This document shows, one piece after another, positions 21,565-33,672 of a stretch of DNA of 48,048 nt. A program made the translations under genes and the position numbers. Under the pieces are notes generated by a model. The model was not told where the DNA came from, searched no databases, and was given only the letters and a program-made list of their open reading frames with translations. This DNA is from Cylindrodendrum hubeiense (lineage: Eukaryota; Ascomycota; Sordariomycetes; Hypocreales; Nectriaceae), in contig JAANBB010000319.1 in NCBI GenBank assembly GCA_014621425.1, forward strand, positions 1 to 48,048, written 5' to 3'. Position 1 is the stretch's first letter. Each line of letters starts with the position of its first letter.

Positions 21565-24500
21565 ATGGCACATGCCCCGCTACTACGAACAAACACGGCG
21601 CCGGTCTTCCAAAACTCCAACGGATTCGGCGGCCTGCCACAGAGCAGCATGAACCATGCGCCGCGCGCTAGCCAACTCTCAGGCTCGACAGTAATGGCTG
21701 GTTCAACTGCGTCCCTGAGCTCGCTCGGTAGCGCTCCCACTATCATCCCCCAGAATGGCGGTCCCGTCACTGCGACCGCGAATATTATCAACCAAAAGGC
21801 CGATGCCTCGCGGTCACTCTACCAGATCTGCATCTCCCTGAAGCAGCGCCTCGCCCAGGTCCCAGGCTTCGACCCCTACCTGGAGCAGCTCGACCCACAC
21901 GACCCCGTCGATCCCCTATGGAGCCTCTTTCGCACAGGATACCCTCTCCTCGCCATCTACAACTCTCTACAGCCCACCACTCAGCTCAAGGTGGATGATG
22001 CCAATGCCAACGAGGCTAAGAAGTCAAAGATTGCGATTTTCAAGTTTGTCCAGGCCTGCATGAAAGAGCTCAAGGTCCCTCCTACCGAGAGCTTCGTCAT
22101 TACTGACTTGATGGGCAATGATACTAGTGGTTTTGTCAAGGTTCGTCGAACAACATGCTCCCGCTAGGCGCTGGGTGCTTCCGAAACCAATTGCGCTTCC
22201 GACATTTGCTGACCTCTGCATAGGTAACCCAAGTCGTCAACTATGTTCTCGACCTCGCCGAACAGCGCGGATACCTGCTACAACTGCAACCGTATCCCGA
22301 AGATGAAATCACCGCTCCTGCTGCGGGCTTACAGATGACCTACAGAGATCACATCATCAAGGAGCTAGTCGATACCGAACGCAAATATGTCCAAGACTTG
22401 GAAAACCTGCACGACCTCAAGAAGACGCTGGAGGAGACGGGTGCCATCCCTGGAGACAGTGTGCATCAAATCTTCCTCAATATCAACGCGATCCTCGATT
22501 TCCAGCGCCGCTTCTTGATCCGAGTTGAGACGACCAACTCGATGCCCATCGTGAACCAGCGATGGGGAGCGCCCTTTGTCATGCTTGAGGACGCCTTTGA
22601 CATTTACCAGCCATTTATCGCGAATCAGCGCAGAGCTGCTCAGATTGCCAATCAGTCCTTTGAGAAGATTCAACAATCAGATCATCCTGTTGCGGCTGAC
22701 TTTAATACGCTGGACGGTTTCTTGCTGAAGCCGATGCAGCGATTGGTGAAATACCCACTTCTGCTCAAGGTATGTGTGGCTCGATTCTGAATTTCCGAAA
22801 GCGACCAGCTGACTTTGCCATAGGATTTAAATAAGAAAACCGAAGATGAGGAAATCAAGGCCGATTTGGTTGCTGGCTCCGAAGCTGCGGAGCGAGTATT
22901 GCACAAGGCTAACGATGCAGTGAACCGAGCTCTTCTGGACGAGGCCCTCGACGATCTCGTAAGCCGAGTGGACGATTGGAAGAGCCACAAGGTGGAGCAG
23001 TTTGGCAAGCTCCTCATGCACGGCGTTTACGGTGTCATTACCGGAAAGAACGACCAGGAGAAAGACGTGCGTGTAAACAACCCGAGGATCTGGATACTCC
23101 TGCTAACTAATTCGCCAGTACGAGATTTACCTGTTCGAATGCATCCTTCTCTGCTGCAAGGAAATTTCCCCGAACAAGAGCAAGGAGAAGAAGGACAAGA
23201 CGAGGTCACAGGGTCCCAAGGCCCGGAACCGGAATGCTAGGCTTCAACTCAAGGGCAGGATCTTCATGACTAATGTGACTGACATTGTGTCTCTTTCGAA
23301 GCCCGGTAAGTGACTTGTCCGCTTCCGGATGCCGCTGTATTTACTGACCCCGAATAGGCTCCCACAGCGTCCAAATTTGGTGGAAGGGCGATCCCGGTGT
23401 CGAGAACTTCACCATCAAGTTCACGCAGGAGGATATGATGAAGAAGTGGGCCGCCGGCCTCGAAGTTCAGAGGAAGGACAACGCGCCGCGCACTTCAATC
23501 ATGGCGGATAACGCAGCGCCCGACTTTGCATGGACCAGGGACCAGGCCGGTGGCTTGGAGAACCCATATCTCCAGCAGGAGGAAGAGGAGGAGGATGATG
23601 ACCTCTACGGACCGGCGACCGCCCCCCCGCAATTCCCCATGTCCAACACGCATTCAATGGCAGGCGCCATGCCGCGAACCGCTTCCAGCAACAACCTGAG
23701 ACAAAGGGCGGGAACGGGAGAGAGCTCGCTGTCTCTGGCTGGCATGATCCGCGCCCCGGCACGATTCCCCATGCCAGCGCCGCCGGCTCCGCTCAGTCTC
23801 CAGACCCAGCCCAACGGATCATACTCTCCTGGGGCCTGGGCTGGCGACAGCTACTTCTCCCCAGTGGCAGAATCACCGGCGTCGTCTCGAACTAGCACCG
23901 CCAGTGGAATGTTCTCGACGCCCAACTACAACTTCTCCAAGACAGGCACCCCGCAACCGGTCTGGGAAGACAACAACCGATACACTGCCCCGGCCATGCC
24001 TCGCGCGCCCTCTCGCGATGGCAGCTCCCCCAGCCCGCATGTTATGAATGGGCGCAACCCCAGGGGGCCGTCACTTCCAGCAATGGCTTCTCAGAGCCAG
24101 ACGGCCGCCCAACAGCAGAGGAGCAGATCGTACAGCACTCCAGATATCAACGGCCCTGGCATGCCGCGAACTCGACAACCGAGCCAAGGAAACATCCCGG
24201 CTGTGCCCGGAATCCCGCAGCATCTGCACCCCGGCGCCCACGACAGCCACGTCCCCAGAACCCAGACTGGATCCCCTAGCAACCCGACGCCGATTCGATC
24301 CCACACAAACAGCCCCGGCGCCCAGCGCGAGAGAATGCACCAGCACTCGGGCAGCCTCGGAGGCACCATGGCTCAGTTCCCCACCCAGCCAGTCTACTCA
24401 CGCGGAAACACTCCCAGTCAGAATGGAAACCCGCTGCGAGTCGACTCGGTGGTTGCCAACTCCCGAACTGCCTCTCCTGCGGTTGGCATCGGAGCTCCTC

Positions 24501-24850
24501 CGCCGACCATTGCCACACCACTGCCAACTCCTGACCTACCGCTCCCTACTCAACTCAAGGTGCGAGTCAACTGCGAGACGGGCAATTATGTTACTCTGGT
24601 GGTACCTTTCAACATTACGTACCAGTCCTTGATCGACCGCATCGATGCGAAGCTCGCTCGGTTTACCAACAGCAGCATCGGCAAGGGAATGCTCAAGCTG
24701 CGGTACCGTGACGAGGATGGCGACTTCGTGACCATTGAGAGTGACGACGACATCCAGATTGCCTTTATGGAATGGCGCGAGGGTGTGAGGAACATGTACT
24801 CTGGCGGCGTTGGAGAGATAGAGCTCTTCTGCGTCGGCGACACTTCCTAA
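21565..24850 (+). CDS. cdc24: Cdc24, guanine-nucleotide exchange factor for Cdc42, 5 exons
   Basis: Exons 21565-22140, 22224-22769, 22824-23066, 23119-23305 and 23358-24850 give 1014 residues. The introns are 83, 54, 52 and 52 nt, and each junction restores the frame. The order is diagnostic. An N-terminal calponin-homology-like region (SLYQICISLKQRLAQVPGF, LMGNDTSGF) comes first. The DH/RhoGEF domain from about 231 follows (KELVDTERKYVQDLENLH, MQRLVKYPLLLKD), then a PH domain at about 430-560 (VYGVITGK, YEIYLFECILLCCKE, HSVQIWWKG). A 350-residue disordered Ser/Pro-rich linker leads to a C-terminal PB1 domain at about 918-1010 (LKVRVNCETGNYV, DDDIQIAFMEW). Cdc24 loads GTP on Cdc42 at the plasma membrane to set cell polarity and hyphal growth. 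PB1 binds the scaffold Bem1 and the CH-like region is regulatory. The start is the first ATG in frame. The gene is convergent with mrp10. Confidence 0.96.
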
Positions 24851-26078
24851 ACACCCCTTCAACACCGCCCATTCCCGGCTTGGGATGGCTCTTTGTGGGA
24901 AGTTCATGGTGCATTGTGCTCGGTATACCCACGAATCATACGCATTTTAGGCGCATGGAACACTCATCTTTATTTCTTTGAATATGATCTAAGCACGGTA
25001 ACGATGGATCGAGGGCGTCTGAGCGAGCGGCATCAATCATATAGACACGACATGGCAGCGACTTGCACCAACTTTTGAAGTATTTCATACACCGACTTTA
25101 CGCGTTCCTTCTGGACGCTTACTCGACCGCTCTCTCACGCTTTTTTGACTCCTTTCTTGGGTTCCTGGCGATATGCCACGCCTCTTGGTTTTCCAGTGTG
25201 CCTAGCATTGCATACGGACCTTAATGTCGTCGACGACATGAACGGTTTCAACGACCAACTCTACTACCAAGCCCGATATACTATTTTCCCCTTTCTTTTT
25301 GGGCCTGTCAACCAAGTAAACGTCACCAGGACTCGTGCCGCGTCTTGTCTTCTTTTCTGGGGACTTTTGTTCTGTTTTGTTTCATCTCGGGATCGCAATC
25401 ATTGCCCTCTATTCTTATTACTACTTCATGGGACATGGCGCTATTGTTGAGATTGGGGCGCAGCTACTGGGGAGCACGTTACTTGCATTCTTCATATCTT
25501 TTTCTGGGTCTCGTATTGATTCCTTTTCTTTTACATGTTGATGGTGTGGATGATGAGACAGATGTTGATGCTCAGTAGAGAGCAAGTGAGGTAGAGGTGG
25601 ACATGTCAGTGGAGGGTCCGTGAGAGGAAGGGATGTCTTGCAGAGAGAGTAGAGAGGAATGCAAGCACTTCAAATGAACTGGCACGTGTGAAAACTTTAC
25701 CCGCCAAGTGAATCATGATTGACATTACAGCAACTGTTTGCGTGCTCCAGGAGGTCAGCCGTTCACCCAAATTGTAAGGCAAAGTCATGGGTTTGTGAGA
25801 TCTTGTCTTTTGTATTGTACAGCGCTAAATGTACACCTCCACCTCTTCATGTCCCGTGATGCGTCCGGGCCGTGTTGTACAGTTCAAGCAGAGCTTTCTT
25901 TCGACCAACGCCCTTAAATGCATTCCATCCTCACAAATCCCGGGGTCTTCTCCCACGGCGCACCAAACGTCCTCGGTCATGGCGAATCGTCCAGCGTCGT
26001 GCACCGCCCAGGGGCTCGTCTGGTCCTCTGGGCCATCCCAGCTCGTCGGCGTTTCCGCCGTGCGTGGAAATTCGTAGC
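24851..26078. other. Intergenic between convergent cdc24 and mrp10
   Basis: About 1.2 kb with the 3' flanks of both genes. It is T-rich on the + strand after the cdc24 stop. No gene was recognised; the frames at 25145-25578 are hydrophobic by composition only. Confidence 0.6.
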
Positions 26079-26500
26079 TCATTTCTGCTTCCGCGGGCTG
26101 GTCATGTACTTCTGCATACGGGCCAGGTGGTAGTTGATGGTGTTTGCGGGGGCGGGGGCGGCAGCCGGGCCGTCCATGCATCGGCGGAGCTGGTTCTCGA
26201 TGGCAGCGCAGCCGGTTGCGTTGAAGCCGGCGGAGGCCCAGCATGCTGTTGCGCGAGGAGTTAGCAAGGTGCGATCCTGTCAAGGGGAACCCCGTCTAGT
26301 GGAGTGGTGCGACGTCTTCAGGCCCATCGAGGGAGCTCGGAGGAGCTTGAGGAGGGGAGATGGGCTGGAATTGTGCGGGCCGACGTACCGAGGACGCTTG
26401 ACATGATGGCGATGCAGGGGTTCTCGGTGGCTCGCTTGGGGTTGTGCACGCGCAGGCCTTTGAGGGGCGGCAGCCGGATGGCCTTGTGTCGGCCGGTCAT
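26079..26500 (-). CDS. mrp10: Mitochondrial ribosomal protein Mrp10 (mS37), twin CX9C
   Basis: Two exons, 26500-26389 and 26245-26079, give 92 residues, against about 95 in yeast. The 143-nt intron has donor GTACGT, branch GCTAAC and acceptor CAACAG. The join completes Ala38 inside the first cysteine motif. Cysteines fall at 29/39 and 50/60, exactly two CX9C motifs, the signature of the CHCH family imported and oxidised by the Mia40 pathway of the intermembrane space. Yeast Mrp10 is then passed on to the matrix. The N-terminal RLPPLKGLRV and C-terminal INYHLARM match the Mrp10 pattern. It is a small-subunit mitoribosome protein. The start MTGRHKAIRLPP gives the family's normal length, although the frame is open upstream to 26728. 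Without the splice neither half would show the paired motifs. Confidence 0.93.
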
Positions 26501-26933
26501 GCTGGGCGAGCTGGCGAGGTGCGCGAGGGCGAGGGCGTGGGAGGCGGGTTCGGGTTCTTCGAAGCCCAATTGAGGCTGTCGCGCGCGGACAGGTCGTCGG
26601 GGGGCTCGTGGGGGGCGTGGGGAGGGTTGCCTGTGGCGGGACGGTCGACTTTTTGCTCCTGCCGATGAGCTTCGCGATATGGCAATTGGCGGTTCGATGT
26701 GAAAGTTTGGGAGGTTGCTGCTCATCACGTGCGGGCGGTGAGGCGGGAGATTGTCGGGTGGACCCGGTACGGTGGCTTGACGGGCGTGGATGCGGCCGTA
26801 TAAAACGGGGCCTCGATTAGAGTGCCTTGTAACTGGGGATATATATTCATCAAGTGGTCCAAAAACGACCCTCTATTCTAAAGTTGCGTGCTTCCGTATC
26901 TATTCATTTCCATCTTAGTGGTGTTATCCACAA
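26501..26933. other. Intergenic between ade2 (3') and mrp10 (5')
   Basis: 433 bp between two genes on the same strand, taken as the ade2 3' UTR plus the mrp10 promoter. The in-frame extension 5' of mrp10 is Arg/Pro/Ser-rich and not like the family. Confidence 0.6.
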
Positions 26934-28868
26934 CTATTTCTTCATCTGGGCGATGTAAGCATCCACATCCATCCCCCTCAGCTTGTCGGCCTTGTCAAGG
27001 ACCTGCTGCTTCATGTCGAGCTGGTACGCCTTCATCTTCTCGAGGTACTCGGGCATAAACGCTCCCAAGATCCTAATGGCGAGGAGCGCCGCATTAGTGG
27101 AGTTGTTGATTGCCACGGTAGCTGTTGGTACGCCACGCTGTGTTTCTGTTAGCAGGCACTTAAAGGAGACATGTTGGGAGGTTACGTACCGGCATTTGGA
27201 CCATACTCAACAAACTATCCATGCCATCCAAATGGGTGGCCTTCACTGGAATTGCGATAACAGGCAACGGTGTGTAGGCTGCCATCATACCTGCCAGATG
27301 GGCGGCACCTCCTGCGGCGGCAATGATAGCCTTGATTCCTCGAGCATCGGCCTCAGCGGCGACTTGGCCCATCTTCTCAGGAGTTCGGTGAGCAGAGGTG
27401 ATGTCAATCTCCCACGGGACGCCAAACTGCTTCAGAATGTCGATTCCGGCCTTGACGACAGGGAGATCAGAGTCGGAGCCCATGGTGACGAGGACCAATG
27501 GCTTGGCCTTTCCCGTAGTAGCAGTCGCAGGGGCCTGCTGAGGGCGCAGGGCTTTGCTGGATGCTTGGAGGCGCTCTTGTCGGATCTCCTCGGCAATCTT
27601 GACGAGGGGCTGGGCGAACTCCTCCAGCTCAGCAATCGAGCCGAGGCCGGTAAGGGTGATGTGACCGATCTTCCTGCTGGGCTTGGACTCCTTTCCGTAA
27701 AGATGAAGGTAGACGGCCATGTTCTTGGCGAACATGGAGTTGGCCTTCTCGACAAGGCGGAGGTGGGAATCAGCGTTGGCACCGCCGAGGATGTTAATCA
27801 TGATGCTGGAAGACACATGGGGCTGCAACTCCTCAGGCAGAGGGCCATCCAGAATGGCAGTAAGTTGGGCCTTGTACTGGGACCTAAAAGGGGTAGAGTC
27901 AGCATGTGTCTTATGGAATGTTGAGAGGCATAGGTTTATTACATGTAGGGGACGGCCTCAATCAAGTGGTGTCCGCTGTTGTGTGGCCTAGGGGCGGTCT
28001 CGTTGACAATGACCTTGCCATCCTTGGTCAAGAACATCTCGACGGCAAAGACACCTCGGCCCCAGAGCTTATCGACGACGCTGCAGGCAACCTCCTGGGC
28101 CTGCTTGGAAACTTCGGGAGAGACGTTTCGTGGGGGCATAAAGACACGAGAGCAGATGTTCTCCTCGTGGACAGTCTCGACGGCTGGGTAAGGGACCAAG
28201 CGCTTGGTGTTGCCGTTGTCATCCTCAGTGCGGATGACCATGACGGCGAGCTCAATCTCAAAGGGCACCCACTTCTCAGCATAGCAAGAGAGGTTGCCGA
28301 ACTCGGCGACGGCCTGCTCAAGATCGGCTTCGCTGGAGATCTTGAGGTTTCCGCGTCCGTCGTAGGAGTCCTTTCTGGACTTGAGCATCCAAGGGAATCC
28401 GAACTTGGCAGATGCCTCCTTCATCGAAGCAAGCATGGCGTCGCCAGACTCAAGAGGCAACTGCTCGGCGATAGGGATGCCCTGCTGGGCGAAGTACTCC
28501 TTCTGCTCGTACTTGTTCTGGATGAGGCGGAGGGTCTTCCACGAAGGGTGGACGGCGACCTTCTTGGTGGAGGTGGAGCCATCGGCGGCAGACACTTGCA
28601 CGCCGTGGGTGGCAATCTCCTCGAGAACCTGGGTGTCGATGTGCTCAACCTCGACTGTGAGAATGTCGCAGTTGGCGGCGAGCTCTCTGATCTTGACGGG
28701 ATCCTTGAAGGATCCGGTGACATGGTGCTTGTGGCTGTTGATTTGCTTGGCGGGGGCATTCTCGGCATCCAGAACGGCGATGGGGACGTTGAGCGGGGAG
28801 GCACTTTCACACAGCATCATGCCCAGCTGGCCTCCACCGAGGAGACCAATGGTAGGTGTGGAGCTCAT
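26934..28868 (-). CDS. ade2: Phosphoribosylaminoimidazole carboxylase, Ade2 (PurK-PurE fusion)
   Basis: Exons 28868-27943, 27883-27190 and 27137-26934 give 607 residues (yeast Ade2 is 571). The introns are 59 and 52 nt. The second has a clear GCTAAC branch point. The enzyme converts aminoimidazole ribotide (AIR) to carboxy-AIR in purine synthesis. The N-terminal PurK-like half opens with GGGQLGMM (11-18) and has ATP-grasp features ([35 protein letters not shown]). The C-terminal PurE half begins near 436, with GSDSDLP (444-450), SAHRTP (472-477) and GGAAHLAGM (500-508), the substrate-binding motifs of the mutase. The upstream ATG at 28919 would add 17 unconserved residues, so [13 protein letters not shown] was chosen. 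Loss of this gene gives red adenine auxotrophs in yeasts. It is divergent from the LITAF-domain gene. Confidence 0.97.
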
Positions 28869-30635
28869 GTTGGCGGCTGGGTGAGTTGGCGGTTGTTGAT
28901 TCCTGGTTCGGTGATTCAATGGCCGGGGTTATGAGATGAAGCTGTCATGTATAACAATTTGCAGGCACCATGATGGCGGGGGAGGGGAACGAAGAATTTC
29001 TACAGTACGTACCCTGCCAGAATTTTCAGTGGGGACCGATGCCGGGACCGTCCCCCGAGCTCGATTTAAAGTTTAGTGCCGTGGTGTCGGAGTGTCACCG
29101 TTCGTTACGGTCACGGCGCAAAACGGAGCCCCAGACGAGTGCTATGATGAGGTACGTCTTGCGCGGCACGCAGCGATGCAGTGCATATGGTTTAACTGGC
29201 AGAGACTGGCTCGGAGATTATGAATAAATCCGGAATCCATGTGATTCGCTCGCTCCCGGAAGGGGTGTGGTGATCTCTTGGGGGCCACCACGCTTGGCCA
29301 ACGACACGCAAAAACGTGCAGCAAGGTGATCCAACAATAGCAATCGGGATGCATGCAGCCCATCTGGAGGCTGTTTCTACGACACGGACACATCAATCAT
29401 AGATGTGACCCTGGTATTTCCTCGAATGTCTGTAGGCTGCCTGCGAATGGAAACCAGCGGGCTGAACCGCCGGCATGATGCCTTGTGACTCGAATAGGGC
29501 TCACCGTTTGTCCTTTGGTCAACTAATCTCACTTACACCCACCATATCGCCTCTCAACATGTGAATACTTTCCGACTTCGGCCCATACAGCGCCCTTCCC
29601 CGTCATCATTGCCTGATCCGAGTTTAATTGTCCATTTCTAGAACTCCCCGACTCTCCAATCCCACTTTGCTGTGCCTCTGTGGCCCGCGGCCTAACCAAC
29701 ACCAGTTGCAAGGACCATAGTGCTGGTAGCCACGCCACCCACACACCATCGACACCGACGCATTTCTGACGTGTGCCAACCAGCCCAACCACATAACATG
29801 CAACCCAGGTCTTACTCGACGTCGCACAAGTCCCAAACCGAGCACTGGTCAACTGTGTCTCCCCGGCCACTGCGCCGTGCTGGGGTGTGACTTTGTCGAC
29901 TTTGTTTCGCCGCAGCAGGGATTCCGCGTCATGGGCTGCTGCGCCATGTGCCATTGCCCTCCTACCAACCAGCCTCCGCGTTTGATGTGACATCACCAAT
30001 GGCCCCCTCAGCACTCCCCACTCCCCAGTATATTGAATGGCGAGGTATGCCTCGTTGCTACTGATCCTCAATTAGAGGCGCAGGAGCGTTTCATGGGCCT
30101 GGCAACCCTTGCTGAGCGGTGAAAGCCCATCGCCTTCTGATATGCCTTGGCTTGGGCTGCTTCATGTCCGACCTATCGTTGCACATGGGGTTCACTACTT
30201 GGTTACAGTGCCATGTGGATAGGAAAGGAGAAAGAACTCGCAGTTCAGAGCCCTGCAGCAGAAACCTGTGATCTTTGTGACAGAACTTCCCATCCCTGTG
30301 ACGAGATGCAATAATTCAGGTAGAGGTACCCAGCACTGCCCCGTGTTGGATCAACATCGCCATGTAAGAGACAGCCCCATTGGACGTATGATCACAGTAC
30401 CTGCCCAGTCTCCCCCGAGGAAGGAAAGTAGTTTCATTACATCCTGTGCTTACTTCAAGTCCCAAGAATCCACCCTTTCCATTCCCTTTCTTATCCTCCG
30501 TCTTGTCCTCCGTCTTGTTTGCATCCTATCATCAACCTCTGGTCGTCCGTCATCATCATTTTGACCCCCAGTCCTCACCAACCTTGGACCTTGAGCAGTA
30601 TTTACGTCTGATATTCAACTTACGCGCCCGAAGCC
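28869..30635. other. Divergent promoter region between ade2 and the LITAF-domain gene
   Basis: About 1.8 kb without a supported gene. The 180-codon frame at 29529-30071 (-) shows no recognisable domain. The right end (about 30440-30630) is C/T-rich on the + strand, as expected just upstream of the LITAF-domain start. A single TGACTC word (29485-29490) resembles the Bas1/Gcn4 core but is too short to call. Confidence 0.55.
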
Positions 30636-31362
30636 ATGGAGAAGCCAAGTATGTCCCCACGAGTCCACACATCTAAGCACCCACGCATCCATCCAACCTC
30701 CTGCTGTTCCCCATCAAGTATCTAACCCATTCCGCCAGCACCACCTCAAAACTCAGGAACCACCCAGCCCGTTGAACTGGGCACCATCGAAACTCAACCG
30801 CCCCCTACTTACGAAAGGAATAACCCATCCGTTCAAATCGACGGACCTTCAGACAACTATTCCACCGTTCCGCAACCCATTCACACCGAGTTTGCTCGTG
30901 CCAATATCGTGCCTCAAGAGGGTGTCGCTCCCCAGGCTGGCAATTATCCGCAGAACAACTTGGCTTGCGCCCCGATCGAGATGCTGCAGAGCCAGAGCGC
31001 CCCCGTGCGCTGCCCCAGCTGTGGCACGCGGGCCAACACGGTCACCACGCCTGAGAGCGGAGGGTTTCAACAGTATGTTCTCAGGATCCCATAGTTGCAT
31101 ATTGAACTTTGGCTTCCCAGTGGAGAGATCAATGCTAACAATTGACAGCGGTGTTGCCGCCTTGGTGTGTCTTGTCAGTTGTTTGGGATGCATCCCGTAC
31201 TGCATTAGCTCGCTTAAGGACGTCCACCATAAGTGCGGAAATGTACGTGAACAGGCCCCTTTCTTGTCTAAGATGCTTGCTGATATCCTGCAGTGTGGAG
31301 TTCCCCTCGCGAAATTCCACCGAAGTGGTCGCACCGAAGTCCTCGCCTTCGCTAATAAGTAA
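30636..31362 (+). CDS. Small LITAF-domain membrane-associated zinc protein, 4 exons
   Basis: Exons 30636-30648 (only 13 nt), 30739-31072, 31149-31242 and 31294-31362 give 169 residues. The introns are 90, 76 and 51 nt, with TATCTAAC and TGCTAAC branch points in the first two. The C-terminal half is a LITAF domain. A CPSCG knuckle (C96, C99) is followed by a hydrophobic membrane-inserting stretch (116-138, GVAALVCLVSCLGCIPYCI) and then HKCGNCG (C145, C148). The two half-sites come together to bind one zinc ion. The Pro-rich N-terminus contains PPTY (26-29), a PPxY motif of the kind through which human LITAF/SIMPLE binds Nedd4-family ubiquitin ligases. In animals these proteins sit on late endosome and lysosome membranes and work with ESCRT. 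Fungal function is little known. The tiny first exon is supported by GTATGT after MEKPT and by the frame. Confidence 0.88.
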
Positions 31363-31909
31363 ACCATCTGCGGCTTTCTGTTGAATGCTGCGTTTCAGCT
31401 CCGGGTTTATGAGGAGCAGATGTTAAAGAGGTTGACTTCTTGGTCGGCATTGTTGGTACCATTGTTCTTAAGCTGAGATACCTTAGTTAGGCGATTGCGT
31501 TGATAGGTTCTTGTCTCTACTCTCCTTTTTCTCTTGTTTGAAAGACGGGGGTTTACCCTGAAGGTGGATAGCTCAATTGATGGTCTCATGATCAAGGGGG
31601 GGGCTATTGTGGGAAGAAAACATAGGAAAGCATCACTACTTTACACCACGAGTTCATGATTGAATCATCAACTAGTCCAAGATATGTGATGCGGGGACAA
31701 GGCACTTGGCCATTAACAATGCATGTGGGTGACTCTAGAATTATCATTTCGTGTCTGCGGTTGTTATATTTTCCACCAAACCCCACGATCTTTGACGCCA
31801 GGACATGTTTGTATGTATATTGTCCTCTCGACAGGGGGATAAAATCCGCTTCCCTCATCTGACCTGAACCTAGATCTATCATGTCATGCGGTAGTACAGT
31901 GTGCCCTAA
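31363..31909. other. Intergenic between the convergent LITAF-domain and rtt106 genes
   Basis: 547 bp of lower GC with both 3' flanks. No gene was seen. Confidence 0.6.
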
Positions 31910-33672
31910 TCATCCAACAACATCAAACGTTTCGTCCACGTCCATGTCATCATCATTTCGTCGGGAGCCGCCAATCGTCGCCCAGCCTGACTTGACGGGC
32001 ACAGTTGTAGCCTTGACAGGTGCAGCCTTGACGGGGGCAGCCTTGACAGGGGCAGCCTTGGCAGGTGAAGCCTTCACGGGTGCGGCCTTGGCGACCTTGG
32101 GGGCCTTGGCGGGTGCGGCCTTGACAGGTTTGGTAGCTCTGGCACGCCTCGCAGGTTTGGCGGGTTGAACGGGCTCTGGAGTGGGCTCCTTCTTGACAGG
32201 CTCCTCCTTGACAGGCTCCTCCTCCTCCTCCTCCTCTTCTCCCTCGCCCTCTTCGCCATCATCATCCTCGTCATCTTCGTCATCGTCGTCATCATCATCA
32301 TCATCGGAATCTCCAGATCCCTCGCTTTCTCCCTCAGTGCCAGGGTCGTAGTCCTCTTCATCTTCGTCCTCTTCATCATCCAATTGCTGCTCAAGCTCAA
32401 GATGCGCCTTCTGCAGTTCGCTCATGCCATCTTGGCCTGCGTCGCCATCTGCCGCGGCCCCATCTCCGTTTTCTGCTGCGTCGCCATTCTTCTTGGGTCC
32501 CCTATTCTCTGCCAACTCCAACTTGGCTTTCCTCTGCTCAGCCATGCTGCGGTCTTGTAACCTATTGCGCCTAATGTACTCATCAATACCGCCATAGTCT
32601 TCCTGGTCCAGCATGGAGAACTCGAGCTCTTCGGTTGCGTCTCCTTCGCTGGCAAAGACCTCCACAGCAATGTTGAAAGTACGCTGCAGGATGCTTGTGT
32701 AGCTTGTCGCAGCGATGCGGTTCAGCGGGATGAAGATCAGCGGCTTCTTGTAACCCCATAGGATTCCATTCTCAAGGAAGAAGAGGTACCCGTCCTTAGA
32801 ACCCCTGAATGCCTTGACGTGGACTGCCTTCTCGTTTGGCCTGTGGGGTTGCTTGACCATGCTTTGGAACTTGTTGGGATTGGCAGAGATGATATCTACG
32901 CCGTTTCCTACAGGCTTCAGGTGTCTATTCAAGGCCCAGTGGAAGAGGGACTTGTATGTGTCGGAGACGGCAGAAGCGGTGCCGGATTCCGGGCCAGCCA
33001 CTGTACCCTGCTTCGGGGCAGTCGAGGGGACGGTGAAAACGAGTGGTTCCTCGGTTGGCGGGTTCGTCTTGGACGGGAGGCACGTGCCTCGGGGGAACAC
33101 AATGTAGTTGTGCTGGACCTGCGTTTTCTCGGGAACGGGGAGATAGAAGACATATTCTGCTTCATGTTAGCATCGAGATGGAGTCAAACGCCGTAGTATG
33201 CGTACCGATATCCCTCCAAGCATGTGTTATGGCCGGAATAGGTGCCGTGGTCCCTGGCGCCCGCGCATAGAGATGGTTTGCAGTGAAGCAGATCTCAAAC
33301 TTCTTCCTCTGAGGAACGGAGACGGAAATCTCCTTGATCTCGAGGAGGACATCCTCGTCTGCTGCATTGGTGATTATGGCACTGTTGTTGACCTTGGTGC
33401 CGTTTGCGTTGCCGTTGGCCTGGTCTACATCCACTCGTCGTTTCTTGTGCGCTGGCTCGCCATTTCCCTGGATCGTATCGTACACGTGGGTGGCAATTTG
33501 ATTGAAGAGGGCGACTCTGCTAGGGGAATCTGACATGAAAAGTGAGTCTTGCACGGTCAGACCTGATGCATCAGGGGTATTGTTTACCTGCAGCCTTTTG
33601 TATGCCTTCGAGAATATCTGGGCGGGTCTGGAAGACGAAGGCGAGCTTCTCGGTATCGAGTTTGGCACCCAT
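31910..33672 (-). CDS. rtt106: Histone H3-H4 chaperone Rtt106, 3 exons
   Basis: Exons 33672-33588, 33529-33206 and 33156-31910 give 551 residues; introns 58 and 49 nt. The fold expected is the tandem PH-like pair of Rtt106/Pob3. The first PH spans about residues 60-200 ([33 protein letters not shown] across intron 2, NYIVFPRG). The second spans about 210-330 ([56 protein letters not shown]). Rtt106 binds newly made, K56-acetylated H3-H4 and deposits it during replication-coupled nucleosome assembly and heterochromatin silencing. A basic cluster HKKRRVD near residue 56 may be a nuclear signal. A long Asp/Glu tract (about 396-450) follows the PH pair. The tail carries KAAPV repeats (about 485-520) and ends [13 protein letters not shown]. 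The start [14 protein letters not shown] gives a normal N-terminus. It is divergent from vfa1 over 434 bp. Confidence 0.95.
32225..32320. repeat. Coding GAN microsatellite in rtt106
   Basis: Runs of GAG and GAT/GAC codons (read on the - strand) encode the Glu and Asp tracts of the Rtt106 tail. Slippage in such runs usually makes length vary between strains. Confidence 0.8.

Noticed and set aside
24048..24632. 194-codon frame overlapping cdc24 exon 5
   Set aside because: It is an alternative frame inside the Ser/Pro-rich linker of Cdc24, which is certain from the flanking PH and PB1 domains.
27906..28934. 342-codon frame antisense to ade2 exon 1
   Set aside because: ade2 on the other strand is certain by motifs and length. 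The antisense product is low-complexity Leu/Gly/Asp-rich.
29485..29490. TGACTC as a Bas1/Gcn4 site for ade2
   Set aside because: It is a six-base match over 600 bp upstream and expected by chance in a window of this size.
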